Assembly: GCA_028293545.1 (NCBI GenBank)
Contig: JAQGOP010000027.1
Location: forward strand, 1 to 64,000
Direction of reading: 5' to 3'
From: Verrucomicrobiota bacterium
GTDB lineage: Bacteria > Verrucomicrobiota > Verrucomicrobiia > Opitutales > Opitutaceae
Length of the DNA stretch: 64,000 bases
In this document: positions 24,445 to 33,256 of the stretch, one piece after another
Position numbering within the stretch: position 1 is the stretch's first letter
Layout of the letters: every line of letters begins with the position of its first letter
Translations under genes and position numbers: made by a program
The notes under the pieces: generated by a model
What the model saw: only the letters and a program-made list of their open reading frames with translations
Database searches by the model: none
Told to the model about the DNA's origin: nothing

Positions 24445-24777
24445 TCAGCCTTGTTGGGTTCGCACGGGCGGGCTCGACCAAAGTAGAACGTCCAGGACGA
24501 TTTCCTGGAGCGGACGCGGCGGACGCCGGTTCGCGTTGGTCGCCTGTGCCTCGCGACGGCACTCGGCTTCCCATTCGCGACGCGGAATCCATTTCAACGT
24601 CACCGGACAAAATACTTCGGGCTCCGCCGGGGCCTCGTGATCCTCGTACCAGGCAGCGGCAATCTGCGCGTTGGCCTCGCGATGGTGCATTCGCTCGACC
24701 GCCTCGGCGAATGCACGGCGTGCCCTGAATTTTTCGGGCGACTCGGTTGGCGCACCACCAGGAGACGCCCGTTTCAT
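24445..24777 (-). CDS. Phage hypothetical protein (110 aa)
   Basis: Small hydrophilic, charged protein (helical segment FRARRAFAEAVERMHHREAN; a CPVTLKWIPRREWEAECRRE segment with two Cys). Its ATG overlaps the stop of the 88-aa gene as ATGA and rep follows after 3 bases. No family recognised; position suggests a replication accessory role. Confidence 0.7.
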   Translation of the reverse strand: MKRASPGGAPTESPEKFRARRAFAEAVERMHHREANAQIAAAWYEDHEAPAEPEVFCPVTLKWIPRREWEAECRREAQATNANRRPPRPLQEIVLDVLLWSSPPVRTQQG

Positions 24778-25040
24778 GTTGCACCTCCCGACACGCGAGC
24801 GACCGCCAGGATACCGAGGTCGATCAGGAAGGCGTTGGCAGCCTCACGGGTCAGCGATTGGGCAATTTCCTTCCGCGCCTGATAAACGAACCAGCGACGG
24901 CGGTCCTTGTACCCCACGGGCATCGCATGAGCCACCACGCGCCGTTCGCCGGTCGGTTCGACTCGGAAGCACCAAAGCCCGTGCTGCCGCGCATCGGTGG
25001 CGAGCCGATGCTGTTCGATCACAAAGGATGGCATTTTCAC
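24774..25040 (-). CDS. Phage hypothetical protein (88 aa)
   Basis: Begins at GTG 25040 (an ATG two codons later is possible). Mixed alpha/beta, with WCFRVEPTGERRVVAHAMP and RRWFVYQARKEIAQSLTREA. The GTG overlaps the TGA that ends the orphaned integrase tail (GTGA), so in the circular phage it would be translated in coupling with integrase. Function unknown. Confidence 0.7.
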   Translation of the reverse strand: MKMPSFVIEQHRLATDARQHGLWCFRVEPTGERRVVAHAMPVGYKDRRRWFVYQARKEIAQSLTREAANAFLIDLGILAVARVSGGAT

Positions 25041-25183
25041 GAGGCACCTCCATCCTTCCCGTCGAGCCTATCGAGCACGCCCGCGACCGCTTTTCGAATT
25101 TGTGAGCGCAGTTGTGCGACAGCCGCCTCGGTCAGTCCGAGAAGCTTTTGCGCCAATGCCAGTTGCGATTCCAGAACCTCAAG
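25037..25183 (-). pseudogene. Orphaned 3' tail of the phage integrase frame
   Basis: From attR the minus strand reads LEVLESQLALAQKLLGLTEA and on to DRLDGKDGGAS, 48 residues, then TGA. The frame matches the integrase frame that enters attL (RPPGPK), so in the excised circle integrase would run into this tail without a break. In the integrated state it has no start codon of its own inside the phage. It looks like a helical, possibly coiled-coil extension. Confidence 0.72.
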
Positions 25184-25229
25184 TTTGGGACCAGGAGGTC
25201 GCAGGTTCGAATCCTGTCGCCCCGACCAT
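25183..25229 (+). repeat. attR (47-bp direct repeat)
   Basis: Second copy of the att core, equal to 16246-16292. It holds only the 3' part of tRNA-Pro (anticodon loop to CCA); the acceptor 5' half is missing, so it is not a second tRNA gene. It marks the original host 3' end of the tRNA. Confidence 0.95.
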
Positions 25230-25355
25230 GATTTCGGAAGCGTGCAGCCCGCGTCGGCGGACTGCGCTTTAACTGCGCGCGCCAGAGGCGATTGTTAATA
25301 ATCTCTGCTTGCCACGACCGGTCATTCCACTACTTCTCCGCCTAACCTTTCTTCT

Positions 25356-25883
25356 ATGGATACCATTTCTCGCGAAAATAATAGCATGCTGCCCGTCGGT
25401 GCCGTCATCGTCGGTGCAATTGCTCTGCTCCTCGGAGCCTATGCCACCATTAAGGTGTCCAGTCTCCAGAAGACGGTCGCGACGCACCAGGAAAAGGTCG
25501 ACAAAATCGACGGCATCGAGAGCCAGGTTGGCTCCGTTGGCGGCGTGGCCGACAAGGCCAGCAAGGATATCGTCTCGCTCACGCGCACCACGCAGCAGGC
25601 GGTCGACACCATTTCGAACGATCTCGGTTCCATCCACGCTTCGCTCGTGAAGCTGGAAGAGTCCCAGAAAAAGCCCGTCGCCGCCGCCGGTGGCAAGGGC
25701 GGCCCGCGCGAGCCGGTTGTCGCTGGTCCCGGTGAATACGTGATCAAGGCCGGCGACACGTTCGCCAAGGTTGGCCGCGCCCATGGTGGTTTCACGAGTG
25801 CCGAAGTCGCTTCGGTCAATCCGGGCGTCGACTCGAGCAAGCTCAAGATCGGCCAGAAGATCAAGTTGCCCGCCAAAAAGTAA
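25356..25883 (+). CDS. Membrane-anchored LysM-domain protein
   Basis: 175 aa: an N-terminal membrane helix (LPVGAVIVGAIALLLGAYAT, residues 12-31), a coiled-coil stalk (about 35-105) and a C-terminal LysM domain (GEYVIKAGDTFAKVGRAHGG to KLKIGQKIKLP), which binds peptidoglycan. Likely a periplasmic wall-associated protein. It is the first host gene after attR and ends in a clear terminator, so it is probably monocistronic. Confidence 0.88.
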   Translation: MDTISRENNSMLPVGAVIVGAIALLLGAYATIKVSSLQKTVATHQEKVDKIDGIESQVGSVGGVADKASKDIVSLTRTTQQAVDTISNDLGSIHASLVKLEESQKKPVAAAGGKGGPREPVVAGPGEYVIKAGDTFAKVGRAHGGFTSAEVASVNPGVDSSKLKIGQKIKLPAKK

Positions 25884-25909
25884 ACCGGCGCGCCACTTAA
25901 AAAATTTCG

Positions 25910-25943
25910 CCTCCTCGCCTTTGGGTCGGGGAGGTTTTTTTTT
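25910..25943 (+). terminator. Rho-independent terminator after the LysM gene
   Basis: Eight-base stem CCTCCTCG/CGGGGAGG (one wobble pair) followed by nine T. It lies between the LysM stop (25883) and the NUDIX start (25950). Confidence 0.85.
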
Positions 25944-25949
25944 GCCCGC

Positions 25950-26522
25950 ATGAATTCACCCAAGCCCGGTCCGGCCCGCTGGCAGAAACTCGCGCATACG
26001 CTCCTCGCGCAGACGCGCGTGTTTGACCTCCACAGCACGCGCTATCGTCACCCGGTGCGCGAAACGGAGCGCGACTTCGTCGTCGCCCATCCGCCGGACT
26101 GGGTGAACGTCGTCGCGCTCACGCCCGATCACCGCATCGTGCTGGTGCGGCAATTTCGTTTCGGGATCGATGCGTTCTCATTGGAAATTCCCGGCGGCGT
26201 GATGGACGCCGGCGAAGACCCGGTCGCCGCCGGCCTGCGCGAACTGCGCGAGGAAACGGGATTTGTCGGCGCGCCCGCGCGCCAGCTCGGGAGCGTCCAT
26301 CCGAACCCGGCCATCCAGAGCAACCGGTGCCATTTTGTTTTCGTCGAACAAGCCGTGGCTGCGCAGGAAATGGAATGGGACGCCGACGAGGAAATCGAAG
26401 TCTCGACGCTGCCCGTGGAGGAAGTGTTCGCCCTCGCCCACAGCGGCGGAATCACGCACGGCCTCGTGCTCGACGCGCTGCTGTTCTTCGAATTGGAGTG
26501 GCGAAAGATTTCGGCGAAATAA
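25950..26522 (+). CDS. NUDIX hydrolase (ADP-ribose pyrophosphatase type)
   Basis: 190 aa. The Nudix box GX5EX7REUXEEXGU is complete at about residues 83-105 (G...GE...RELREETGF). The upstream RDFVVAHPPDWVNVVALTPD and VRQFRFGIDAFSLEIPGG match the ADP-ribose/ADP-sugar pyrophosphatase subgroup, which splits ADP-ribose to AMP and ribose-5-phosphate. Starts 7 bases after the T-run of the preceding terminator. Confidence 0.9.
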   Translation: MNSPKPGPARWQKLAHTLLAQTRVFDLHSTRYRHPVRETERDFVVAHPPDWVNVVALTPDHRIVLVRQFRFGIDAFSLEIPGGVMDAGEDPVAAGLRELREETGFVGAPARQLGSVHPNPAIQSNRCHFVFVEQAVAAQEMEWDADEEIEVSTLPVEEVFALAHSGGITHGLVLDALLFFELEWRKISAK

Positions 26523-26548
26523 CCACCCCGAATGAGGCGGCAGGCATT

Positions 26549-26645
26549 TTTCAACCGCGAATGGACGCGAAGAACGCGAATCAGGAATTCGATCTTCGAA
26601 GCAGGCGGGCCGCCTGCGCTACTTTCCTGATTCGCGGTTCACCCC
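26549..26645. repeat. Short type D repeat with an internal REP
   Basis: A half-element (AACCGCGAATGGACGCGAAG) and a 12-base inverted repeat CGCGAATCAGGA / TCCTGATTCGCG flank a minus-oriented REP palindrome at 26600-26622. The remainder of 26523-26783 has no gene. Confidence 0.65.
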
Positions 26646-26737
26646 AGGATCGACCGCTTGGATTTCAGGTTCCTTCGACTTGCGCTGATTGAGCGGGAGC
26701 TGAAAATGATAATACATCAGCGGTTTAAGTGCGGCGT

Positions 26738-26766
26738 TTGACTTCACCCTAGCGCCCGCTTACCTG
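26738..26766 (+). promoter_or_regulatory. Possible sigma-70-type promoter for the PaaK-like gene
   Basis: TTGACT (26738-26743), 17-base spacer, TACCTG (26761-26766), 17 bases ahead of the ATG at 26784. The -10 is weak. Confidence 0.3.
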
Positions 26767-26783
26767 CGCATCCTCGTCCCACC

Positions 26784-28043
26784 ATGTCCGCACCCCTGTT
26801 TGCCAATACCCCGCACACCCTTGGTCCCGTTTCAGCGGACCGCGTGCCGGCTTTGCTCGAGGAGGAGATCCGGAAGATCTACGCGCGCAGCCCCCTTTAC
26901 CCGCAGCGTTTCCCGCTGCATCCGGACGCATTGCAGTGGTCGTGTTACCGTGAAATCCCGGCGCTCTCGAAGAAGGAAATCATCGAGCGCGGGCACCAGG
27001 CTTTTTTCAAGGACTACACGGAAGTCGACCGCGGGCTGATTTCGAAGCGTTTCGAATACGAGAGCACGGGCGGCACCACGCAGTCGCCGATGACCGTGAT
27101 CATGGAGGAGGGCTGGTGGGACAAGCAGACCGAGCGCGCGTATCTCGCGTCGCCGATCCTGCGCCAGTTCGTGGGCCGGCCTTATCGGAAGTGCGTCCTG
27201 GCCCCGGTCGGCTGCTCGAGCAATCTCTGCCCGTACGAGGATCATCCTTTTCCGAACCGCTATTTCAACGGGATCGTCTACCTGAACCTCTCGAGCGACC
27301 CGTTCGCTTTCCCGGAGGCCGAGTGGGATCGCATCGTGCTTGAGCTGCAGGCGACGAAGCCCGAAGTGATCGAAGGCGAGCCGGTGTACCTCTCGCTCCT
27401 CGCGCGCGCCTGCCAGAAGCGGGGCGTGAAAGTGCCGAGCGTGCGCGCGGTGATCCTCACGTACGGCAAGGCGAGCACGCAGCACGGGCGCCGGATCGCG
27501 GAGGTTTTCCCGGCGGCCCAGGTCGACCTTTATGGTTCGACCGAGGCGGGATATTTGTTCGTGGGCGAAGCGTTCAAGGACAACTCGCAGGTGATCGATG
27601 CGAATGCGTTCATCGAGCTCGCCCCGTGGCGTCCGGAGCTGTCGGACGTTTACCAGATTTATGTGACGACCCGGGACCGCGAGGCGATGCCGCTGCTGCG
27701 TTATCACACCGGCGACATCGTGCAGAAATTCCCGACGGGATTTCGTCTGCTGGGTCGCGAGGGCAATCTCTATTTCCGCCCGGATGGCTCGCTGGTGTCG
27801 CCGACCGACATCGATGCGGCGCTGCCGGGATCGTTCGCCTGCTGGCACTACTCGCTGGTGCAGACCGCGGAGAAGCGTTGGGATTTCCATTACGTCGCCG
27901 ACGATTTGATGAACCACGTCGAACTCGAGGCCGCGATTGCCGGCGTGCTGGGCGAAGGCGTGCGCGTGAACGCGTTTCGCCGCCGCGTGCTGGCCCCGGC
28001 CGCCAGCGGAAAGTTTGCGCTGCTGAAGCCGCTGCAGAAGTAG
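26784..28043 (+). CDS. PaaK/CapK-like adenylate-forming ligase
   Basis: 419 aa resembling phenylacetate-CoA ligase-type ANL enzymes. The phosphate-binding loop is ESTGGTTQSPM (about 92-102), the adenine-binding region is DLYGSTEAGYL (about 248-258), and LRYHTGDIV (about 306-314) carries the conserved ribose-binding Asp. It would activate an aromatic or other carboxylic acid as an acyl-adenylate. The C-terminal domain is short, so the CoA-transfer step is uncertain. No paa cluster is nearby; substrate unknown. Its stop codon TAG is part of a REP palindrome. Confidence 0.82.
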   Translation: MSAPLFANTPHTLGPVSADRVPALLEEEIRKIYARSPLYPQRFPLHPDALQWSCYREIPALSKKEIIERGHQAFFKDYTEVDRGLISKRFEYESTGGTTQSPMTVIMEEGWWDKQTERAYLASPILRQFVGRPYRKCVLAPVGCSSNLCPYEDHPFPNRYFNGIVYLNLSSDPFAFPEAEWDRIVLELQATKPEVIEGEPVYLSLLARACQKRGVKVPSVRAVILTYGKASTQHGRRIAEVFPAAQVDLYGSTEAGYLFVGEAFKDNSQVIDANAFIELAPWRPELSDVYQIYVTTRDREAMPLLRYHTGDIVQKFPTGFRLLGREGNLYFRPDGSLVSPTDIDAALPGSFACWHYSLVQTAEKRWDFHYVADDLMNHVELEAAIAGVLGEGVRVNAFRRRVLAPAASGKFALLKPLQK

Positions 28044-28199
28044 CGCAGGCGGCCCGCCTGCTCGGGAGAAGTTGAAAGGGGGTCAGGTTGAAAGCTGAAA
28101 GGCTCCGCAGCTCGAGGGTGGCGACAGCTTCGCGACTCTTCCAACCTTCGACTTTCCCTTTCAAATCCGACTGGGGGAGGCGGGCTGCCTGCGGTACGC
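28040..28199. repeat. REP pair between paaK-like gene and sdh
   Basis: A canonical plus-strand REP (28040-28062) overlaps the preceding stop codon; a degenerate minus-strand copy lies at 28176-28199. The sequence between has weak inverted arms (GTTGAAAGGG / CCCTTTCAA). Confidence 0.7.
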
Positions 28200-28212
28200 C
28201 AACGCGCTTGGT

Positions 28213-28241
28213 TTGTCAGGCCGCTTTAGGCTGACTAATAA
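28213..28241 (+). promoter_or_regulatory. Sigma-70-type promoter for sdhCAB
   Basis: TTGTCA (28213-28218), a 17-base spacer and TAATAA (28236-28241), a good match in a GC-rich context. It lies about 100 bases before the sdhC start, leaving a leader of about 90 bases. Confidence 0.5.
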
Positions 28242-28341
28242 GCCCGGTGGTTATTCGCGGACCTTGCCGATAAACTTTACATCTTTCGGCAGGTATCTGA
28301 GCTTCACGCCCGCTCACCCCACCCAATCCACGCGTTACCGA

Positions 28342-29109
28342 ATGAATCTCGTTGGCAGCCTGTTTAGCTCATCGATCGGACGGAAAATCCTGATGGCAGT
28401 CACCGGCGTGATCCTGGTCGGCTTCATCATAGGGCACCTGGTGGGAAATCTCCAGGTCTTCCAGGACCCCGATCATCTCAACGGCTACGGCGCCTTCCTC
28501 CATAATCTCGGGCCGCTCCTCTGGGTCGCGCGCATCGGGCTGCTCGTCGCGGTTTTCATCCACATCTGGGTCGCCACCGTGCTGACGATTGAGAATCACG
28601 CGGCGCGGCAGGTGAAGTACGGCGTCAAGCACACGATCCGCGCCACGCTCGCTTCGCGCCTCATGCGCTGGACCGGCGTCGTCGTCCTCGCCTTCATCGT
28701 TTATCACCTTGCGCATTTTACGTTTGGCTACGCGCAGGCGTCGACCTTCAAGGAAAACATCCCGCACTATTTCATGGCGGAGCAGTACCGCGTTGCGGGT
28801 TTTCCCGTGATTGACAAGGGCGCCGAGGTCCTGGACCTGCGTACGATGGTGATCCTCGGTTTCCAGCAGCCGATCGTCGCGGTGTTCTACATGATCGCGG
28901 TGGGATTGCTGAGCGTCCACCTCCTGCACGGTTTCGACAGCATGTTCCAGTCGATCGGCTGGCGCTCCGCGAAATGGGCCGGCGCGCTTCGCAAGGTCAC
29001 GATTGCCTTCTGCTTGGCGTACTTCCTCGCCAACGCGGCGATCCCCGGCGCCGTGCTCGCGGGCAAACTCCAGCCGAGCGAACCCGCCCGCGTGGCCGCT
29101 CACCGCTAA
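28342..29109 (+). CDS. sdhC: Succinate dehydrogenase cytochrome b subunit
   Basis: 255-aa integral membrane protein with about five helices and several conserved His (GHLVGNLQVF, FIHIWVATVL, VYHLAHFTFG, SVHLLHGFDS), the pattern of the single-subunit di-heme anchor of type B succinate:quinone oxidoreductases. It anchors the SdhAB dimer and passes electrons to (or from) menaquinone. ATG 28342 is used: the frame is open earlier but hydrophilic. First gene of sdhCAB, 12 bases before sdhA. Confidence 0.92.
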   Translation: MNLVGSLFSSSIGRKILMAVTGVILVGFIIGHLVGNLQVFQDPDHLNGYGAFLHNLGPLLWVARIGLLVAVFIHIWVATVLTIENHAARQVKYGVKHTIRATLASRLMRWTGVVVLAFIVYHLAHFTFGYAQASTFKENIPHYFMAEQYRVAGFPVIDKGAEVLDLRTMVILGFQQPIVAVFYMIAVGLLSVHLLHGFDSMFQSIGWRSAKWAGALRKVTIAFCLAYFLANAAIPGAVLAGKLQPSEPARVAAHR

Positions 29110-29121
29110 AAAATTTCCGAC

Positions 29122-31044
29122 ATGGCCAAACTCGATTCCAAGGTTCCCTCCGGCCCGCTCGCGGACAAGTGGCGCAAGCACAAGACCGAGATCAAGCTCG
29201 TCAACCCGGCCAACAAGCGGAAATACGAGGTCATCGTCGTCGGCGCCGGCCTCGCGGGTTCCTCGGCCGCCGCCACCCTGGCGGAGCTTGGCTACAAGGT
29301 GAAGAATTTCGTCTTCCACGACAGCCCGCGCCGCGCGCACTCCATCGCCGCACAGGGGGGCATCAACGCCGCGAAGAATTACCAGAACGACGGCGACTCG
29401 GTGCACCGCCTGTTCTACGACACGATCAAGGGCGGCGATTACCGTTCGCGCGAGGCGAACGTGCACCGGCTCGCTGAGGTGTCCGTCAACATCATCGACC
29501 AATGCGCCGCGCAAGGCGTCCCCTTCGCGCGGGAGTACGGCGGCCTGCTCGCCAACCGCTCGTTCGGCGGCGCCCAGGTCAGCCGGACGTTTTATGCCCG
29601 CGGCCAAACCGGGCAGCAGCTGCTCCTCGGCGCATACTCCGCGCTGTCACGCATGATCAGCGCGGGTGCGATCGAGCTTCATGCCAACAGTGAGATGCTG
29701 GACGTCGTGATCGTCGATGGGCAGGCAAAGGGCATCATCGTCCGCGACCTGATCACCGGCGAAATCACCCGTCACGCGGCGGACGCAGTGATCCTCGCGA
29801 CCGGCGGCTACGGCAACGTCTTCAATCTCTCGACCTACGCTCGCGGTTCCAACGTGACGGCCATCTGGCGCGCGTACAAACGCGGCGCGTGCATGGCAAA
29901 CCCGTGCTACACGCAGATCCACCCGACGTGCATCCCGGTGACCGGCGATTATCAGTCGAAGCTGACGCTGATGTCGGAGTCGCTGCGCAACGACGGGCGC
30001 ATTTGGGTGCCGAAGCGCAAGGAGGATCGCCAGAAGCCGCCGGCGACGGTCGCCGAGCCCGACCGCGATTATTACCTGGAGCGGCTTTACCCGGCCTTCG
30101 GCAACCTGTGTCCCCGCGACGTGGCTTCCCGCGCGGCAAAACGCGTGTGCGATGAAGGTCGCGGCGTGGGCGAGACCGGCCTCGGGGTGTACCTCGATTT
30201 TGCGGATGCGATCAACCGCCTGGGCGAGGCGGGCGTGCGCGAGCGCTACGGCAATCTTTTCGACATCTACCACGAGATCACCGCCGAGAGCGCGTACCAG
30301 CAGCCGATGCGGATTTATCCCGCGGTGCATTACACGATGGGCGGCCTGTGGGTGGACTATAACCTGATGTCGAACGTACCCGGGCTCTTCGTGCTGGGTG
30401 AGGCAAATTTCTCCGACCATGGCGCGAATCGCCTCGGCGCCTCGGCGTTGATGCAGGGATTGGCCGACGGTTATTTCGTCATTCCCTACACGATCGGCGA
30501 TTATCTCGCGGGGCAAAAACCCGGGTCGCGTCCCTCCGTGGATGCGCCGGAATTCAAGGCGGCGGAGGACAACGTCCGCAACGCCACGAACCGCCTGCTC
30601 GGCATCAACGGGCGCGAGCCGGTGAGCCATTTCCACAAGCGCCTCGGCAAGATCATGTGGGAGCATTGCGGGATGGCGCGCACGAAGGAAGGGCTCGAGG
30701 AGGCGCTGAAGCTGATCCCGGCGCTGCGCGAGGAATTCTGGGCGACGGTCAAGGTCCCCGGTTCCGCGGAAACCTTGAACCAATCGCTGGAGCAAGCCGG
30801 CCGGGTGGGGGACTTTCTGGAATTCGGCGAGCTGCTCTGCCTTGACGCCTTGAAGCGCGAGGAAAGCTGCGGCGGACATTTCCGGGAGGAGCACCAATTT
30901 CCCGACGGCGAGTGCAAGCGCGACGACACGAACTACGGCCACGTTGCGGCGTGGGAATACCAAGGCGCAGGCCAGACCCCGCTGCGCAACACCGAGCCGC
31001 TCAACTACGAGTTCACGAAAATGAGCGTGCGAAACTACAAATGA
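29122..31044 (+). CDS. sdhA: Succinate dehydrogenase flavoprotein subunit
   Basis: 640 aa. The FAD-binding [15 protein letters not shown] (about 42-56), the covalent-flavin loop [14 protein letters not shown] with its His, and the active-site region [11 protein letters not shown] and [14 protein letters not shown] are all present. It oxidises succinate to fumarate in the citric acid cycle. Length fits the longer type B/Bacteroidetes-like subunits. It follows sdhC after 12 bases; sdhB follows after 155 non-coding bases, longer than usual. Confidence 0.95.
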   Translation: MAKLDSKVPSGPLADKWRKHKTEIKLVNPANKRKYEVIVVGAGLAGSSAAATLAELGYKVKNFVFHDSPRRAHSIAAQGGINAAKNYQNDGDSVHRLFYDTIKGGDYRSREANVHRLAEVSVNIIDQCAAQGVPFAREYGGLLANRSFGGAQVSRTFYARGQTGQQLLLGAYSALSRMISAGAIELHANSEMLDVVIVDGQAKGIIVRDLITGEITRHAADAVILATGGYGNVFNLSTYARGSNVTAIWRAYKRGACMANPCYTQIHPTCIPVTGDYQSKLTLMSESLRNDGRIWVPKRKEDRQKPPATVAEPDRDYYLERLYPAFGNLCPRDVASRAAKRVCDEGRGVGETGLGVYLDFADAINRLGEAGVRERYGNLFDIYHEITAESAYQQPMRIYPAVHYTMGGLWVDYNLMSNVPGLFVLGEANFSDHGANRLGASALMQGLADGYFVIPYTIGDYLAGQKPGSRPSVDAPEFKAAEDNVRNATNRLLGINGREPVSHFHKRLGKIMWEHCGMARTKEGLEEALKLIPALREEFWATVKVPGSAETLNQSLEQAGRVGDFLEFGELLCLDALKREESCGGHFREEHQFPDGECKRDDTNYGHVAAWEYQGAGQTPLRNTEPLNYEFTKMSVRNYK

Positions 31045-31199
31045 TCACAATCTGCGCGAGACCGCTTAGGTGGGACGAGGTTCAATCCAAGCCGAAAAAA
31101 CCTGTGCTCCCGGTGGCCCGCCCGGCGCGGCCGGTTTCGTGAATTGCCGCCGTCCTCATCCAATCGCCCCTCGGCTTTCCTACCTCGTAAATTTCTTCC

Positions 31200-32012
31200 A
31201 TGGTCGCAGAAACTAAATCCAAGAGCCTGAGCATTACCCTTCGTGTCTGGCGGCAAGCTGGTCCGGCGGCGCCGGGCGGCTTCGTGGACTATGCGGCGAA
31301 GAATTTGAGCTCGGACATGTCCTTCCTGGAAATGCTCGATGTCGTGAATGACGAGCTGACGATGAAGGGCGAGGAGCCGATCGCGTTTGCGCACGACTGC
31401 CGCGAGGGCATCTGCGGCACGTGCTCGTGCATGATCAACGGGAAGCCGCACGGCCCGGGCCACGGGATCGCGACGTGCCAGACGTACATGCGCAGTTTCA
31501 CCGACGGCGACGTGATCGTGGTCGAGCCGTTTCGCGCGCGCGCCTTTCCGTTGATCAAGGACCTCGTGGTCGACCGTTCGGCGTTCGATAAAATTATCCA
31601 GGCGGGCGGGTTCATCAGCGTGCGCACCGGCGCGGCGCCGGATGCGAATTCCATTCCCGTGCCGAAGCCCGATGCGGATCTCGCGATGGATGCTGCGGCG
31701 TGCATCGGCTGCGGCGCATGTGTCGCCGCCTGCAAAAACGCTTCGGCGATGTTGTTCGTGGCGGCGAAGGTTTCGCAGCTCGGGCTGTTCCCGCAGGGCC
31801 AGCCCGAACGCGATTCACGCGTGCTCTCGATGGTGGGAACGATGGACAGCCTCGGCTTCGGCAACTGCACGAACCAGTACGAATGCAGCGCAGCGTGCCC
31901 GAAGGTGATCAGCCACGATTTCATTGCCCGGATGAACCGCGATTACCTGCGCGCCTCGGTGCGCGCGACGTTCAAACCAGCCTCCGCCAGCGCCGCTGGC
32001 GGCGGCGGTTGA
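31200..32012 (+). CDS. sdhB: Succinate dehydrogenase iron-sulfur subunit
   Basis: 270 aa. N-terminal [2Fe-2S] ferredoxin domain ([13 protein letters not shown] and a later Cys in GIATC), then [13 protein letters not shown] and [13 protein letters not shown] for the [4Fe-4S] and [3Fe-4S] clusters. It carries electrons from SdhA FAD to the heme anchor. Ends with an Ala/Gly-rich tail. A REP palindrome begins 3 bases after the stop. Confidence 0.95.
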   Translation: MVAETKSKSLSITLRVWRQAGPAAPGGFVDYAAKNLSSDMSFLEMLDVVNDELTMKGEEPIAFAHDCREGICGTCSCMINGKPHGPGHGIATCQTYMRSFTDGDVIVVEPFRARAFPLIKDLVVDRSAFDKIIQAGGFISVRTGAAPDANSIPVPKPDADLAMDAAACIGCGACVAACKNASAMLFVAAKVSQLGLFPQGQPERDSRVLSMVGTMDSLGFGNCTNQYECSAACPKVISHDFIARMNRDYLRASVRATFKPASASAAGGGG

Positions 32013-32014
32013 AA

Positions 32015-32269
32015 GTAGCGCAGGCGGCCCGCCTGCTTCGGGGATTGAACCATCCAATTCGTTTGAACAGAAGGCAACGAAGGTAACGAAGTGATCCCGG
32101 TGAGCGGAATCGCTCGTGCCCTTGGCGTCTGGGTTCCGAACCCTCCAAGGCATAATCGTAAAGGGCCACGAACGATTTCGCCGACCTGAACCTCTTCGTT
32201 TCCTTCGTTGTCTTCTGTTCAAATGGATTGGGGTTCGACGCCCCGGAGCAGGCGGGCCGCCTGCGCTAC
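32015..32269. repeat. Composite palindromic element, type A
   Basis: REP palindromes at 32015-32037 (plus) and 32247-32269 (minus) flank inverted arms of about 38 bases (TTTGAACAGAAGGCAACGAA and its complement). The inner 80 bases, gcggaatcgctcgtgccctt onward, are almost identical to those of the 48.1 kb copy. Covers nearly all of the 326-base gap after sdhB. Confidence 0.88.
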
Positions 32270-32338
32270 TTCTGGACCGCTGTTTTCTGTAACTTTCCGA
32301 AACATGCCGTGTTTTCTGGATAACAACTCAAACACGCC

Positions 32339-32557
32339 ATGAAGAATCTTCCTCTCATTTCCATCGTCGCTTCGCTCATTACGTTCGCGCTTTTCCCCAC
32401 TGCTGTCGTCGCGGTTTCGCTCCTGTTCAGCGTCTGTCTTATCGCCGTTTTCGCCGCGGACTATAAGCGCGAGATCAAGCCCCTGGCGCCCGCCGCGTCG
32501 GTGGTCGCATTTCCCCGCGCCACGCGCGCGGCTGAGGCTTGCGAGCTGGCGGCTTGA
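32339..32557 (+). CDS. Small membrane protein, unknown
   Basis: 72 aa: two hydrophobic stretches (PLISIVASLITFALFPTAVV and VSLLFSVCLIAVFAA) then a short basic/Ala-rich tail. No family recognised. A perfect-stem terminator 26 bases after the stop supports a real transcription unit. Confidence 0.62.
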   Translation: MKNLPLISIVASLITFALFPTAVVAVSLLFSVCLIAVFAADYKREIKPLAPAASVVAFPRATRAAEACELAA

Positions 32558-32582
32558 TCCCCGCGTAGTTCGCTTACTGGAG

Positions 32583-32617
32583 GACGGTCCTCGCTTCGCG
32601 CGGGGACCGTCTTTTTT
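32583..32617 (+). terminator. Rho-independent terminator
   Basis: Perfect eight-base stem GACGGTCC/GGACCGTC, 13-base GC-rich loop, then six T. Confidence 0.88.
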
Positions 32618-32659
32618 CGTTTGGCACCAAACGCGCGGCCCTAGGCCGGCGCGGGAATT

Positions 32660-33148
32660 TCAACGCGCCAGCGATTGGAGGCCGCTCAAGTTGATGGTGC
32701 CTTCCGACTGGCTCTTGAGTTTCATCTCCTCCTCGCCGGCGGTCGCGAAAAGCACGCTTTCAAGCCGGTATTTCACGACCGGATTTCCCTGCACGGTGAG
32801 CAACTGCTTCACCAGCGCGGCGTTTTCCAGGATCATGGTCACGTCGTGGGTCACGGAACTGAGCGGCGGCACGCCGATCGGCGTGTGGCTCACCGCTTTG
32901 CCGACGTAGCCGCCGTTGAAATAAAGTTTGTGCGCCGAGCCCGAGAAGCCAAACGCGTTGACGCTCTCGCTCGTGAATCGGAGCGTCACGATGACCCGCG
33001 TCTCCGTCAGCGTGGCATCGGCGGCCTTCAAATCTGCCACCGTTACGGTGACGCTGTCTGGCTTGGCCGTGGTGTTGCAGCCGTTGAGAAGCAGGCCGAC
33101 ACCGAGCAAAAGGAGAGCAAAGATGGGGAGGGCTTTAATGCGTTGCAT
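32660..33148 (-). CDS. LEA14-like (WHy domain) lipoprotein
   Basis: 162 aa with a lipobox (LLLLGVGLLLNGC, Cys about residue 24), then a beta-sandwich resembling LEA type 2/WHy proteins: VTVADLKAADATLTETRVIV, LRFTSESVNAFGFSGSAHKL and a later PLSSVTHDVTM stretch. Members are usually periplasmic lipoproteins linked to stress tolerance or envelope work. It faces the 32.3 kb gene convergently across the terminator. Confidence 0.82.
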   Translation of the reverse strand: MQRIKALPIFALLLLGVGLLLNGCNTTAKPDSVTVTVADLKAADATLTETRVIVTLRFTSESVNAFGFSGSAHKLYFNGGYVGKAVSHTPIGVPPLSSVTHDVTMILENAALVKQLLTVQGNPVVKYRLESVLFATAGEEEMKLKSQSEGTINLSGLQSLAR

Positions 33149-33256
33149 CCGCCGATGGAAGGAGTGCCGCGTGAAAACTGCAAGGCATCCGAATGCTTTC
33201 CCAACTCGGATTTCCCGCGAATCCGCGCGGGTCCACGAATTCCAGGAGTCTTCGCC

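Larger units (their letters stand above)
16246..25229. mobile_element. Inovirus (filamentous phage) prophage in tRNA-Pro
   Basis: About 8.9 kb between two identical 47-bp sequences, the left one being the 3' end of tRNA-Pro. Inside are the hallmarks of Inoviridae: an HUH replication protein, a small signal-peptide-bearing major coat protein, several tiny membrane proteins, a pIII-like adhesin with a C-terminal anchor, a Zot/pI assembly ATPase, and an integrase next to the left end. All phage genes are on the minus strand; a low-GC S9 peptidase gene on the plus strand sits between integrase and Zot region. The integrase lacks its 5' part, so excision by its own enzyme is doubtful, but replication and structural genes look whole. 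Excision would give a circle of 8937 bases. Confidence 0.92.

Noticed and set aside
25183-25229. Second tRNA-Pro gene
   Set aside because: Only the 3' 46 bases are present; the acceptor 5' strand, D arm and half the anticodon stem are missing. It is attR.
31045-31199. Small gene between sdhA and sdhB
   Set aside because: No frame with a start and reasonable composition; a plain spacer is more likely.
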